Source: a virus
IMG/VR virus record: IMGVR_UViG_3300042868_000716
Span: 1-27,971 of that record
Direction: 5' to 3' (one strand)
Length of the DNA: 27,971 nucleotides
Part shown: piece after piece, positions 4,805 through 12,757 of the stretch
How positions within the stretch are numbered: position 1 is the stretch's first letter
How the letters are laid out: every line of letters starts with the position of its first letter
Position numbers and translations under genes: made by a program
The notes under the pieces: generated by a model
Told to the model about the DNA's origin: nothing
Databases searched by the model: none
The model's input: only the letters and a program-made list of their open reading frames with translations

Positions 4805-5273
4805 ATGGTTATTAGGGTTGGCGGGTCCAGCCCTAATCTCCGGGGCCATGTTGTGGGAAGGCATTCGTACTACTTCGTATGAAGACCTAGCTGGAGTAAC
4901 CACAGTTTGCTACGGATACACAGGAGAGGATATTATAAAGGGTAAAACATATTCTAAGGGGGAATGTACCCTACTACTCCGTAAAGAGGTTCTAGAGCAT
5001 TCTAAGGGCGTTCTAGAGTGTGTTAAAGCTCCACTGAAAGAGAATGAGTATAATGCCTTTGTCCTTATGGCGTATAATGTTGGTGTGTCTGGGTTTTGTA
5101 GCTCACGAGCTTTACGTTTGTTTAATGAAGGTAAAACGATTGAGGCGTGCAGGGCAATAGCCTATTCTCCAAACGGTGCTCCTAACTGGAGCTATGTTAA
5201 GGGGAAGTTTGTCCAAGGGTTACATAACAGACGAATATATGAAATGAAGATGTGTTTAGGTCAACCTGTATGA
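4788..5273 (+). CDS. SAR-type endolysin, GH24 lysozyme (161 aa)
   Basis: Peptidoglycan-degrading muramidase. Counting from the ATG at 4788 (AGGA six bases upstream), the T4-lysozyme-type catalytic triad is E24 in WEG, D33 in YEDLAG and T39 in TTVCYGYT, with the canonical E-9-D-6-T spacing. Residues 7-22 (WLLGLAGPALISGAML) form a weakly hydrophobic Gly/Ala-rich segment without a cleavage site, typical of a signal-anchor-release domain. Six cysteines, one two residues after the catalytic Thr, would allow the disulfide control seen in P1 Lyz and R21 endolysins. The gene overlaps the holin by 17 bases, and its stop overlaps the i-spanin start (ATGA). A TTG at 4773 is in frame but too early for that ribosome site. 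Confidence 0.9.
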   Translation: MHPANKWLLGLAGPALISGAMLWEGIRTTSYEDLAGVTTVCYGYTGEDIIKGKTYSKGECTLLLRKEVLEHSKGVLECVKAPLKENEYNAFVLMAYNVGVSGFCSSRALRLFNEGKTIEACRAIAYSPNGAPNWSYVKGKFVQGLHNRRIYEMKMCLGQPV

Positions 5274-5755
5274 CAATCTATTATAAACTTATTCTTGCCA
5301 TTGTAATGCTAGGCTCTATCTGGGGCCTGCATTCATATGATAAAGAAAACGCAGTACGAAAAGCCGAAACTGCTATTGAGCTGCGTTTGAAAACCGAACA
5401 ACAACAAGCCGTCCTTGCAGCTATTGCTGATACGCAGAAAGCACAAGACGAGATTGTAAAGAAGTCTCTTGAGACTATTAAAGAACGAGATGAACAAATC
5501 AAAACTATTAAGCGTAAGCTTACTTCTGCTGTTGACAGCCTGCAAGACCGCCCCAGTCGTTCCGAGCAACATCCCAGCAATCCCGGTATTGCAAGCGCCT
5601 GCACCGGTAGAGAGCTTTCAAGAGAGGATGGAGAATTTCTTGCAAGGGAAGCTTCCGAAGCCGAGAAATTGATTTACGAACGAGACTACTATTATCAAGA
5701 ATACGAGACAGTTCGTATTCAACTTAATGAATTACGATTAAAAGGAAATAAATGA
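5270..5755 (+). CDS. Rz: i-spanin, Rz-like (161 aa)
   Basis: Inner-membrane spanin subunit that, with the lipoprotein encoded inside it, fuses inner and outer membranes at the last lysis step. One N-terminal membrane segment (about residues 5-22, YKLILAIVMLGSIWGL) is followed by a long charged coiled coil (about 30-100, with KAETAIELRLKTEQQQAVLA) reaching into the periplasm. The C-terminal third is Tyr/Glu-rich. The ATG at 5270 overlaps the endolysin stop; AGG nine bases upstream is its ribosome site. An earlier in-frame GTG at 5252 is less likely. The stop overlaps the fibre 2 start (ATGA at 5752-5755). Confidence 0.9.
   Translation: MTIYYKLILAIVMLGSIWGLHSYDKENAVRKAETAIELRLKTEQQQAVLAAIADTQKAQDEIVKKSLETIKERDEQIKTIKRKLTSAVDSLQDRPSRSEQHPSNPGIASACTGRELSREDGEFLAREASEAEKLIYERDYYYQEYETVRIQLNELRLKGNK
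5490..5672 (+). CDS. Rz1: o-spanin, Rz1-like lipoprotein, embedded in Rz (60 aa)
   Basis: Outer-membrane spanin lipoprotein encoded wholly within the i-spanin gene in another frame. From the ATG at 5490 the product is MNKSKLLSVSLLLLLTAC then KTAPVVPS: a basic start, a Leu-rich core and a lipobox (LTAC) with the lipidated Cys at residue 18. The mature 43 residues are Pro-rich (VVPSNIPAIPVLQAPAP), as in lambda Rz1. A TTG seven codons earlier is the alternative start. The fully embedded arrangement is the classical lambda one and confirms the spanin call for both genes. Confidence 0.92.
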   Translation: MNKSKLLSVSLLLLLTACKTAPVVPSNIPAIPVLQAPAPVESFQERMENFLQGKLPKPRN

Positions 5756-7035
5756 GCAAGATAACATTAGCTCCAATTCAAGGAGGCTACAATCTATCGG
5801 CTATTCAAAGCAACTTTGATGCAATTGCTCAAGAGTTGAATACAAGAGTTTTGTATAGAATCAATCCGGTAGGTGAACCTAATTCGTTTCAAACAGACTT
5901 TGACGCTAACGAGAAACGGATTTTTAATTTGCCAACCCCATTGTCAGCTTCTGAGCCAGTTCGTCTTATGGACTTGCAAGCGGCTATTGGAGGATCAGTA
6001 ACCTATTCTTGGAATGACATTACTGGTAAACCAACAACTTTTCCGCCTTCGGCTCATACTCATCCGATTACAGATATTGATGGCCTTGTTACAGCTTTAA
6101 CTGGTAAACAAGATACGCTTGTTAGTGGAACGAGTATTAAGACTGTTAATGGAAACAGCTTGTTAGGTTCAGGAGATATTGTTATTTCTGGAGGGGGAGG
6201 AGGTGGAGGTGACGTAGTTGGTCCAGCAAGTGCAACTAATAATGCTGTTGCTATTTTTAGCGGAACTACTGGAAAACTTTTAGCTGACAGTGCTAAAACC
6301 CTTCCTACTGGTACCGTGGTTGGAACCAGTGACACTCAAACACTAACCTCTAAGACACTAACTAGTCCCACAATCAACGGAGGTACTCATACTGCTTTAA
6401 CGTCTCTCGGTGTTCGTAACGCCGGTACTGGAGCGTTCGATATGACCATTGCTTATAATGGTACGCTAACAGCAGGACGTGCTCTTACGTGGAACTTAAA
6501 CGATGCTGCTAGAACGGTTTCTTTAGCTGGTAACATTACTACTGCAAATGCTTTTACCACGGCTGGAAACTTTGCTCTTACACTTACACAAACGGCTGCT
6601 ACTAACGTAACACTTCCTACAACCGGGACTCTTGCTACTCTGGCTGGAACGGAAACCTTGTCAAATAAGACACTGGCATCTCCTTCCGCTACTGGTACCT
6701 CTACGTTTCAAGGTATTCGTGAAACTGTTATTACAGCAAACACAGGGACAGCTTATACGGTAGTTAATACAGCAGGATCAATTCTAAATCTTACATTAAC
6801 CGGTAACTGTGTTTTTACTTTTCCAGCAGCTTCAAGTGGCGGACAATTTACACTGTTACTTTTACAAGATGCAACCGGGGCTAGAACTATTACTTGGCCA
6901 ACCAGCGTTCGCTGGCCCGGTGGAACGGCCCCTACTATAACTGCAACCGCTTCTCGTACCGACGTTATTTCGTTTGTATCAGATGGAACTTATTGGCTCG
7001 GGTTTGTTGGCGGTCAAAATTTTAATAGGGCTTAA
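5752..7035 (+). CDS. tail fibre protein 2 (427 aa)
   Basis: Second fibre, paralogous to the first at its N-terminus: 39 of the first 80 residues are identical in a gap-free alignment counted by eye, including NFD, VLYR, EPN and NLPTP. Next comes a common phage-fibre module (WNDITGKPTTFPPSAHTHP then ITDIDGLVTALTGKQ), a seven-Gly hinge at about 147-153, and Thr/Ser/Asn-rich shaft sequence with repeats of the type SNKTLASP / TSKTLTSP. The C-terminal part (FTLLLLQDATGARTITWP, WLGFVGGQNF) is a beta domain found at the end of many phage fibres. The ATG at 5752 follows AAAAGGA and overlaps the Rz stop. Shared anchors suggest both fibres attach to, or stack on, the same tail site. Confidence 0.87.
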   Translation: MSKITLAPIQGGYNLSAIQSNFDAIAQELNTRVLYRINPVGEPNSFQTDFDANEKRIFNLPTPLSASEPVRLMDLQAAIGGSVTYSWNDITGKPTTFPPSAHTHPITDIDGLVTALTGKQDTLVSGTSIKTVNGNSLLGSGDIVISGGGGGGGDVVGPASATNNAVAIFSGTTGKLLADSAKTLPTGTVVGTSDTQTLTSKTLTSPTINGGTHTALTSLGVRNAGTGAFDMTIAYNGTLTAGRALTWNLNDAARTVSLAGNITTANAFTTAGNFALTLTQTAATNVTLPTTGTLATLAGTETLSNKTLASPSATGTSTFQGIRETVITANTGTAYTVVNTAGSILNLTLTGNCVFTFPAASSGGQFTLLLLQDATGARTITWPTSVRWPGGTAPTITATASRTDVISFVSDGTYWLGFVGGQNFNRA

Positions 7036-7037
7036 AA

Positions 7038-7745
7038 ATGTTTACAACGAATAGGGCTGGGTTATTGGTAAGAAAAAATACAAATAGCGACCCAAACTTT
7101 GCAAACGTTTCGGTTCTAATGTCTTTTGACGGGGCCAATGGGTCAACCACGTTCACTGATCGCGGGCCGGGCACCAAATCATTCACCGGATTCAACAGCG
7201 CGCAGCTATCCACGGCGCAATCTATATCGGGCGGTTCGTCGCTGCTGTTGAACGGCACTGGTGCGTACATTCAGACAGCGGCGTCTGCGGACTTTGAGTT
7301 TCCCGGAGACTTCACCGTGGAGTGGTGGTCGCGCAAGTCCGCCGATGGTTCCGGTAGTTACGACACCGTAGCAACTACGGACACGTCAAACGCCTCGGGC
7401 ATTGACGGCTGGATCATTGAATTATCTGCCACGCGGGGCCTGTTCATGGGGTCGTCAGGGTCACCGCTCATCAGTGTTGCCCTGAACCCGAACACCAGCA
7501 CATGGGAACACTGGGCGGTGTGTCGATCAGGGTCAACGGTGCGGGGTTTTCGCGCGGGGGCGCTGGTGGGCACCGGGACATCTTCATTGTCGGTTCCAGC
7601 CCTCGGGCCCTTCGGTATAGGTCGCAACGTCAACCTCGCGTCGTACCCGTTCAACGGTCACATCGACGAGTTCCGCATCACCAAAGGCGTGGCTCTTTAC
7701 ACGTCAGCCTTCACGCCACCAACACCCCCACTTCCGGGAGCTTAA
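7038..7745 (+). CDS. LamG/concanavalin-like lectin domain protein (235 aa), GC-rich
   Basis: Probable carbohydrate-binding tail accessory protein. The product shows the usual order of phage LamG-like jelly rolls: SVLMSFDGANGSTTFTD, GGSSLLLNGTGAYIQ, FPGDFTVEWWSR, WEHWAVCRSGSTVRGFRAG and the C-terminal FNGHIDEFRITKGVALYTSA. It has no anchor domain like the fibres. From about 7130 to the stop the DNA is conspicuously GC-rich (about 60% by eye against low forties around it) with different codon choices, whereas the first 30 codons look like the phage, so most of the gene appears imported. It sits between fibre 2 and a fibre-associated gene, a hot spot for host-range swaps. Confidence 0.82.
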   Translation: MFTTNRAGLLVRKNTNSDPNFANVSVLMSFDGANGSTTFTDRGPGTKSFTGFNSAQLSTAQSISGGSSLLLNGTGAYIQTAASADFEFPGDFTVEWWSRKSADGSGSYDTVATTDTSNASGIDGWIIELSATRGLFMGSSGSPLISVALNPNTSTWEHWAVCRSGSTVRGFRAGALVGTGTSSLSVPALGPFGIGRNVNLASYPFNGHIDEFRITKGVALYTSAFTPPTPPLPGA

Positions 7746-8249
7746 ATGAATTATATTAATATTGAAACTTTACAAGCTGTATCTATCTATGATATTCGAT
7801 CTGCTAACCCAAATATGTCTATTCCTGATGGCGCATATCTAGAGGAATTAGGCTATGCTAGAATAGAAAGTAGCACGCCTCCAGATTTAGGTCCTTGGCA
7901 AACAGTTACACCCTCTTATCCAGTAAAGAAAGATGGTATTTGGTTTGAAGGATTTAATTTGATAACCTTATCTTCAGAGGAAATTATATTGTATGTAACA
8001 GCGGCAGTTCAACGAAGATTAGATGATTTTGCACGAACACATAACTACGACGGCATATTAAGCGCCTGTACTTATGCTACCAGTGCAATTCCTAAATTTG
8101 CATTGGAAGGTCAGTATGCCGTCCAAGCTCGTGATGAAACTTGGGCTACGTGTTATAGAATAATGGGGGAGGTTTTACAAGGGATTCGTCCTATGCCTTC
8201 GCTTGAAGCTGTTATTAATGAACTCCCTGAATTGAAATGGCCTGAATGA
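7746..8249 (+). CDS. fibre-associated protein, possible tail-fibre assembly chaperone (167 aa)
   Basis: Small protein right after the fibre/lectin genes. The N-terminal half has a domain of about 70 residues, with LGPWQTVTPSYPVKKDGIWF. The C-terminal part (RRLDDFARTHNYDGILSACT, then YATSAIPKFALEGQYAVQA and ARDETWATCYRIMGEVLQGI) matches a pattern frequent in DUF4376-like and fibre-assembly proteins of phages. The family usually assists fibre folding or attaches to it, so a chaperone or baseplate role is inferred from memory and position. Base composition returns abruptly to AT-rich at its first codon. The stop overlaps the next start (ATGA at 8246-8249). Confidence 0.65.
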   Translation: MNYINIETLQAVSIYDIRSANPNMSIPDGAYLEELGYARIESSTPPDLGPWQTVTPSYPVKKDGIWFEGFNLITLSSEEIILYVTAAVQRRLDDFARTHNYDGILSACTYATSAIPKFALEGQYAVQARDETWATCYRIMGEVLQGIRPMPSLEAVINELPELKWPE

Positions 8250-8746
8250 ATAAGCAAGAAACAATGCTAGACAGCATGGGTAAATTTCGTACTCAATCTC
8301 TATTTCTGGAGATTGGGTATGGAGATGATGCTGTATTCACTTTAAAAGATAATGACCACGAGCATAATGGTAAAACCTACCTTTCGCTTAAACGTCTATA
8401 TCTTGAACTGGAAGATCCTACGGAATATGAGTTTGCCAATCTACATCTGTTAGGTTGGAGACACTGGCAACGTATGTGTGAGAATAAGGTTATCAAGAAG
8501 CATGTAGAGGAGTGGAGAGAGGAGCTGGAAATTAAGCTTCGTTCTCAAGCAATTCGAGATGCTATTGCGCAAGCTAAGCAGGGACACTTCCAAGCCGCTA
8601 AATGGGTGGCAGATAGGGGTTGGGCTTCCCGAGGTGCTGGAAGGCCCTCTAAGGCCGAAATAGAGCGTGAGAAGGGCATCCAATCACGTATTAATGATGA
8701 GTATGACGGAGACGTTGTACGTATGTTTGCTAACCAAGGAAAATAA
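8246..8746 (+). CDS. terS: probable small terminase subunit (166 aa)
   Basis: Likely DNA-recognition subunit of the packaging motor, called mainly by position two genes before the large terminase and by a helical, charged make-up. The middle section (RHWQRMCENKVIKKHVEEWR, then EELEIKLRSQAIRDAIAQAK) is helical and could be an oligomerisation or DNA-binding core. The tail (WASRGAGRPSKAEIEREKGI) contains GRPSKAE, a basic motif common in phage terminase small subunits. No classical helix-turn-helix is obvious by eye. The start overlaps the previous stop, and the stop overlaps the 58-aa gene (TAATG), indicating coupled translation through to the large terminase. Confidence 0.65.
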   Translation: MNKQETMLDSMGKFRTQSLFLEIGYGDDAVFTLKDNDHEHNGKTYLSLKRLYLELEDPTEYEFANLHLLGWRHWQRMCENKVIKKHVEEWREELEIKLRSQAIRDAIAQAKQGHFQAAKWVADRGWASRGAGRPSKAEIEREKGIQSRINDEYDGDVVRMFANQGK

Positions 8747-8922
8747 TGGCTACACTATTAGGCGGAATGTCTGGTAAAGCAGAGAAAGCTATTCGTGATC
8801 GTAAGAGTCAATTGGACGATCAAGAGTCTAAGATTCTTGACACCAAGTATGACGAAAAGAAGAATAAAGATGCTGCTGATGGTAAGACACGTTTAACCAC
8901 TGACGATAAGAAATATAAATAA
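8746..8922 (+). CDS. 58-aa Lys/Asp-rich small protein between terminase genes
   Basis: A short gene filling the gap between the small and large terminase genes, joined to both by TAATG overlaps (8744-8748 and 8920-8924). The product begins MATLLGGMSGKAEKAIRDRK, and the rest is almost entirely Lys, Asp, Gln and Thr (LDTKYDEKKNKDAADGKTRL). It is probably disordered or a single helix. The exact abutment on both sides and in-register codon use make it credible despite its size. Function unknown; a terminase accessory role follows only from position. Confidence 0.75.
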   Translation: MATLLGGMSGKAEKAIRDRKSQLDDQESKILDTKYDEKKNKDAADGKTRLTTDDKKYK

Positions 8923-10532
8923 TGAGTAAGGAAGAAGATGATTGGCTCCAGCGGGCTCTAACAAAACTTGAAAAGATGCCTGAAGAGGCAAAGCAGATTA
9001 GAGAAACTGCAATGAACGACCTCTTCTTCTTTGCCAAGCTAGTTAATCCCGGATACGTATATGGTGAAGTGCATAAGGAGATTTTTCTCTGGATGCAAGA
9101 ATACACCCTATACGGTCAAGGGTCTACCCACGTAACTAACAAGCTTATTATGCTTCCTCGTGCCCATTTAAAAAGCCATATGGTGGCTACATGGGCAGCG
9201 TGGATTATAACTAGGCATCCTGAAGTGACCATCCTGTATGTGTCAGCTACTTCGGGACTGGCAGAGACTCAGCTCTTTGCTATTAAGAACATTTTAGAAA
9301 GCTCTGTCTATTCTCGTTACTTCCCAGAATACCTTCATCCTCAAGAGGGTAAGCGAGAGAAGTGGAGTCAGACAGCTATTTCCATTGACCATCCTAAGAG
9401 ACGGAAGGAAGGGATTCGAGACGCCACAATCTCTACAGCAGGACTGACAACCAATACAACCGGATGGCACGCAGACATTCTTATCCCAGACGACTTAGTT
9501 GTCCCTGAGAATGCCTATACAGAAGATGGACGAGAAAGCGTTTCTAAGAAAGCTTCTCAATTCACATCTATTCTGAATGCCGGTGGATTTACAATGGCTT
9601 GTGGAACTCGTTACCACCCGTCTGACATTTATGCAGACTGGAAGAAACAAGAGTTTGACATTTACGATGAGAACGATAACATTGTTGATCGTGTTAACGT
9701 TTGGGACGTAAAGGAATATGTTGTAGAGGTGGATGGTGTATTCATCTGGCCTCGTACTGTTCGCCCATCAGATGGTAAGTCTTTTGGATTTAATAATCAA
9801 GTTCTCTCTAAGATTCGGGCTCAATATGAAGACCGTGTACAATTTTTTGCTCAATACTACAATGACCCCAATGATGCTGGAAGCAATCGTATTGATCGCT
9901 CTAAGTTCCAGTATTATGATAAAAAGTTTCTAAAGCAATCAGATGGACATTGGTTTTATCGAAGCAGGCGCTTAAATGTGTATGCTGCTATCGACTTTGC
10001 TTTTAGTATGTCCAAGAAGGCCGACAGCACAGCTATTGTCGTTATTGGTATTGATGACGAGGGGTATATCTACATCCTTGATATTGACCGCTTTAAGAGC
10101 GATAAGATTGGAGAATACTTTAGCCGTGTTGCTCATCTACACTCGAAATGGGAGTTTAAGAAGCTCAGAGCTGAAGTGACAGTGGCTCAAGCTGTTATTG
10201 TTAGAGATTTGAAAGATAAGCTTCGTTCTGAAGGGCTCTCACTTTCTATTGATGAGCATCGTCCTACACGTAACGAAGGAACAAAAGAAGAGCGTATTGC
10301 AGCAGCCTTAGAGCATAAGTACGACAGCATGTCGGTATGGCACTTTAAAGGGGGTTATATGGACGTTCTAGAGGAGGAACTGGTTTTGGCTAGGCCACCC
10401 CATGACGACATTAAAGATGCCCTTGCAAGCGCCGTAGAGATCGCTGTAAAGCCTAAGACAGCTCGTCATAACGAGACAAGAGATAATATCGTAGCATTCC
10501 ACCCTCGTTTTGGTGGTGTTAAGTTTTCATAA
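8922..10532 (+). CDS. terL: large terminase subunit (536 aa)
   Basis: ATPase-nuclease that translocates phage DNA into proheads and cuts it. The N-terminal ATPase shows a Walker A variant PRAHLKS (residues 79-85), a second strand ILYVSATS (about 104-111), Walker B ILIPDD (186-191) and the coupling motif CGTRYHPSDIY (227-237). The C-terminal RNase H-like nuclease has AIDFAFS with D358, DSTAIVVIG, and a final acidic pair in HDDIKDAL (D495, D496). Length and motif order are typical of TerL. The Lys-shifted Walker A (PRxHLKS) is the form found in T7-like marine podoviruses. The start is coupled to the 58-aa gene; the ribosome site is otherwise weak. Confidence 0.95.
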   Translation: MSKEEDDWLQRALTKLEKMPEEAKQIRETAMNDLFFFAKLVNPGYVYGEVHKEIFLWMQEYTLYGQGSTHVTNKLIMLPRAHLKSHMVATWAAWIITRHPEVTILYVSATSGLAETQLFAIKNILESSVYSRYFPEYLHPQEGKREKWSQTAISIDHPKRRKEGIRDATISTAGLTTNTTGWHADILIPDDLVVPENAYTEDGRESVSKKASQFTSILNAGGFTMACGTRYHPSDIYADWKKQEFDIYDENDNIVDRVNVWDVKEYVVEVDGVFIWPRTVRPSDGKSFGFNNQVLSKIRAQYEDRVQFFAQYYNDPNDAGSNRIDRSKFQYYDKKFLKQSDGHWFYRSRRLNVYAAIDFAFSMSKKADSTAIVVIGIDDEGYIYILDIDRFKSDKIGEYFSRVAHLHSKWEFKKLRAEVTVAQAVIVRDLKDKLRSEGLSLSIDEHRPTRNEGTKEERIAAALEHKYDSMSVWHFKGGYMDVLEEELVLARPPHDDIKDALASAVEIAVKPKTARHNETRDNIVAFHPRFGGVKFS

Positions 10533-10540
10533 GGAATTAA

Positions 10541-12289
10541 ATGGCAACCAAGCCTCTAGAAATAACCTCTATGTTCGGACAGGACACAGAGGCTAAATAC
10601 ATTGCACATACGTGGCATACATACAACAGTCAACGATTCCCTCGAATCGAAGCGTGGAAAGAACTGCGCAATTATGTGTTTGCAACAGATACATCCACTA
10701 CGTCTAATAAAAAGCTTCCTTGGAAAAACAGCACTACGCTTCCAAAGCTTTGTCAGATTCGGGACAACCTTCATTCCAATTACATCTCTGCATTGTTCCC
10801 TAACGATGACTGGTTGAAATGGGAAGCCCACAGTAAGAAGGATGCGTCTAAGGATAAGGTTACGGCTATTGAGGCATACATGTCCAATAAAACCCGTATG
10901 AGCCCCTTTAGAGCCGAAATTAGCAAGCTCCTATACGACTACATTGATTATGGTAATGCGTTCGCTACAGTTGATTTTGAAGCGTCCTACACGCTTACCG
11001 ATCAAGGCGAGAGGCTAGCTAACTATGTTGGCCCTGTTGCTACTCGCATCAGTCCTCTGGACATTGTGTTCAATCCTTTAGCAAAGTCTTTCCAAGATTC
11101 GTTTAAGATTGTACGCTCTGTCAAAACTGTTGGTGAGCTGTATAAGATGGCTGAGCAACATCCAGAAAATGCCTACCTTAAGGATGCTCTATTGAAGCGT
11201 TCGGAGATGATGGGTAAGATGGGGACGTATTCTGTTGAAGATACGAATAAGGCTGAAGGAGTTATGATTGATGGCTTCGGTAACTACTTTGAATATCTTC
11301 AAAGCGGATATGTAGAGTTTCTGGAGTTCTACGGTGACATTCATAACCAAGCAACTAATGAAATTCAATCTGGACGTGTCATTACGGTTATTGATCGTAT
11401 GTACACTATCCGTAACGAACCTCTCCCTAGCTGGCTTGGACACGCTCCTATCTACCACGTAGGCTGGAGAACACGTCCTGACAATCTATGGGCTATGGGT
11501 CCTCTAGAGAATCTGGTTGGTATGCAATATCGCATTGACCATCTGGAGAATCTGAAGGCTGACGCTATGGACTTGGCTGTTATGCCTCCTCTGGTTATTA
11601 AGGGGGAAGTAGAGAGCTTTAGATGGGCTCCTAACGCTGAGATTCACATTGATGAGAATGGCTCTGTAGAAGAGCTTGGTAAGGGCGTACAGTGGGTTAT
11701 TACTGCTGAGAACAGCATTGATAAGCTTGAGATGCGTATGGAGCAATATGCAGGCGCTCCTCGTGAAGCTATGGGTATTCGCTCTGCCGGAGAGAAGACA
11801 GCATTTGAAGTTCAACAATTACAAAATGCTGCTGGTCGTATCTTCCAAGAGAAAATCACTACGTTTGAAATTGAGCTTCTGGAACGCATTCTTAACGCTA
11901 TGCTAGAAACAGGACGTAGGAATATGGATTCCGCAGACTGGGTACGTGTGTTGGATGATGACCTTGGTGTTACGCAGTTTATGGAGATTACGAGAGATGA
12001 CATTACGGCATCTGGAGTTCTTCGTCCTATTGGTGCAAGGCACTTTGCTGCTCAAGCTCAGCTTGTTCAGAACGTAACAGGTTTGGCTAATACGCCTATC
12101 TGGCAACAAGTTGCTCCTCATATGAGTTCTATCAATCTGGCTAAGATGATTGAAGACGTATTGGGCATTGGTCGTTTTGATCTGTTCCGTCCTAACGTAG
12201 CAGTTATTGAACAACAAGATACTCAACGTATGATGAATCAAACGACTGAAGACCTACAAGTTGAACAACAAGTTGGTATGCAACCATGA
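10541..12289 (+). CDS. portal / head-tail connector protein (582 aa)
   Basis: Dodecameric ring at the packaging vertex through which DNA enters and leaves. Length, position after TerL and before scaffold, and helical composition fit podovirus portals. Characteristic stretches are LRNYVFATDTSTTSNKKLPW and LPKLCQIRDNLHSNYISALF near the N-terminus, LLYDYIDYGNAFATVDFE in the stem/wing region, and a Gln-rich C-terminus (EQQDTQRMMNQTTEDLQ). MEQYAGAPREAMGIRSAGEK in the third quarter resembles the portal segment around the channel loop. AAGGA precedes the ATG by six bases. The stop overlaps the next gene (ATGA at 12286-12289). Confidence 0.9.
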   Translation: MATKPLEITSMFGQDTEAKYIAHTWHTYNSQRFPRIEAWKELRNYVFATDTSTTSNKKLPWKNSTTLPKLCQIRDNLHSNYISALFPNDDWLKWEAHSKKDASKDKVTAIEAYMSNKTRMSPFRAEISKLLYDYIDYGNAFATVDFEASYTLTDQGERLANYVGPVATRISPLDIVFNPLAKSFQDSFKIVRSVKTVGELYKMAEQHPENAYLKDALLKRSEMMGKMGTYSVEDTNKAEGVMIDGFGNYFEYLQSGYVEFLEFYGDIHNQATNEIQSGRVITVIDRMYTIRNEPLPSWLGHAPIYHVGWRTRPDNLWAMGPLENLVGMQYRIDHLENLKADAMDLAVMPPLVIKGEVESFRWAPNAEIHIDENGSVEELGKGVQWVITAENSIDKLEMRMEQYAGAPREAMGIRSAGEKTAFEVQQLQNAAGRIFQEKITTFEIELLERILNAMLETGRRNMDSADWVRVLDDDLGVTQFMEITRDDITASGVLRPIGARHFAAQAQLVQNVTGLANTPIWQQVAPHMSSINLAKMIEDVLGIGRFDLFRPNVAVIEQQDTQRMMNQTTEDLQVEQQVGMQP

Positions 12290-12528
12290 AGACAGTATGG
12301 ACTAAAGGTTTAACAGGACAAGAGAAAGAGGAGATGACGAATAGCTTCGTCTCCTCTGCTCACGCAAGATCACGTCTTTCGTTCATTATTGAAGAGAAGA
12401 TTGAAGCTAAACGTAAAGCTAACGTATCTGAAGAACGCTATGAATCGCCCGGTTGGGCGTATCAACAAGCAGACGCAGTAGGTTACGAAAGAGCTATGCG
12501 AGAAATACTTTCAATTATTTCAGCGTAA
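12286..12528 (+). CDS. small hypothetical protein after portal (80 aa)
   Basis: Coupled to the portal by an ATGA overlap. The product begins MKTVWTKGLTGQEKEEMTNS and continues FVSSAHARSRLSFIIEEKIE: a short beta start, then a charged helical protein. Small genes of this size are common between portal and scaffold in T7-like podoviruses, usually of unknown function. No motif suggests an enzyme. It may be an assembly factor, but the sequence does not show that. It is the last gene before the AT-rich gap with the tRNA. Confidence 0.75.
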   Translation: MKTVWTKGLTGQEKEEMTNSFVSSAHARSRLSFIIEEKIEAKRKANVSEERYESPGWAYQQADAVGYERAMREILSIISA

Positions 12529-12656
12529 GAGAGTCACAAAGTAGCTGTTTTCGGGGTATATGCTTATACATAAGTATAGTATAGTATATATTAGAAATAC
12601 AATCGAAGAGTGTATTAGATAATAGAAATATTATACATCTCTAGAAATACTTAATA
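12529..12656 (+). other. AT-rich leader upstream of tRNA
   Basis: A non-coding stretch, strongly AT-rich. It holds TATAC-ATAA-GTATA (12565-12578), a run of TATAGTATAGTATATA, three copies of TAGAAATA (12592, 12623, 12642) and a perfect ATAATA-GAAA-TATTAT hairpin (12619-12634) with a GNRA-type loop. I see no -35/-10 pair of good quality. It probably serves tRNA processing and separates tRNA from the portal mRNA. Confidence 0.5.
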
Positions 12657-12730
12657 GCGATTTTAGTTTAATGGTAAAACAGTTTCCTTCCAAGTAACAG
12701 TCATCGGTTCGATTCCGATAATTCGCTCCA
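12657..12730 (+). tRNA. tRNA-Gly (anticodon UCC)
   Basis: A complete 74-nt cloverleaf with encoded CCA. Acceptor GCGATTT pairs with AATTCGC (one T-T mismatch at pair five). The D arm is GTTT/AAAC with loop AATGGTA. The anticodon arm is GTTTC-CTTCCAA-GTAAC, giving anticodon TCC with one T-T mismatch. The T arm ATCGG/CCGAT is perfect with loop TTCGATT. The discriminator is T as in bacterial glycine tRNAs. It reads GGA (and GGG) codons, which are frequent in this phage. It lies inside the virion operon between the 80-aa gene and the scaffold. Confidence 0.93.
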
Positions 12731-12757
12731 CAGAACATTTTTATAAAGGAACATCGA

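Noticed and set aside
7502-7759. Overlapping plus-strand frame inside the GC-rich lectin gene
   Set aside because: A side effect of high GC content; the LamG-like frame is the clear coding one.
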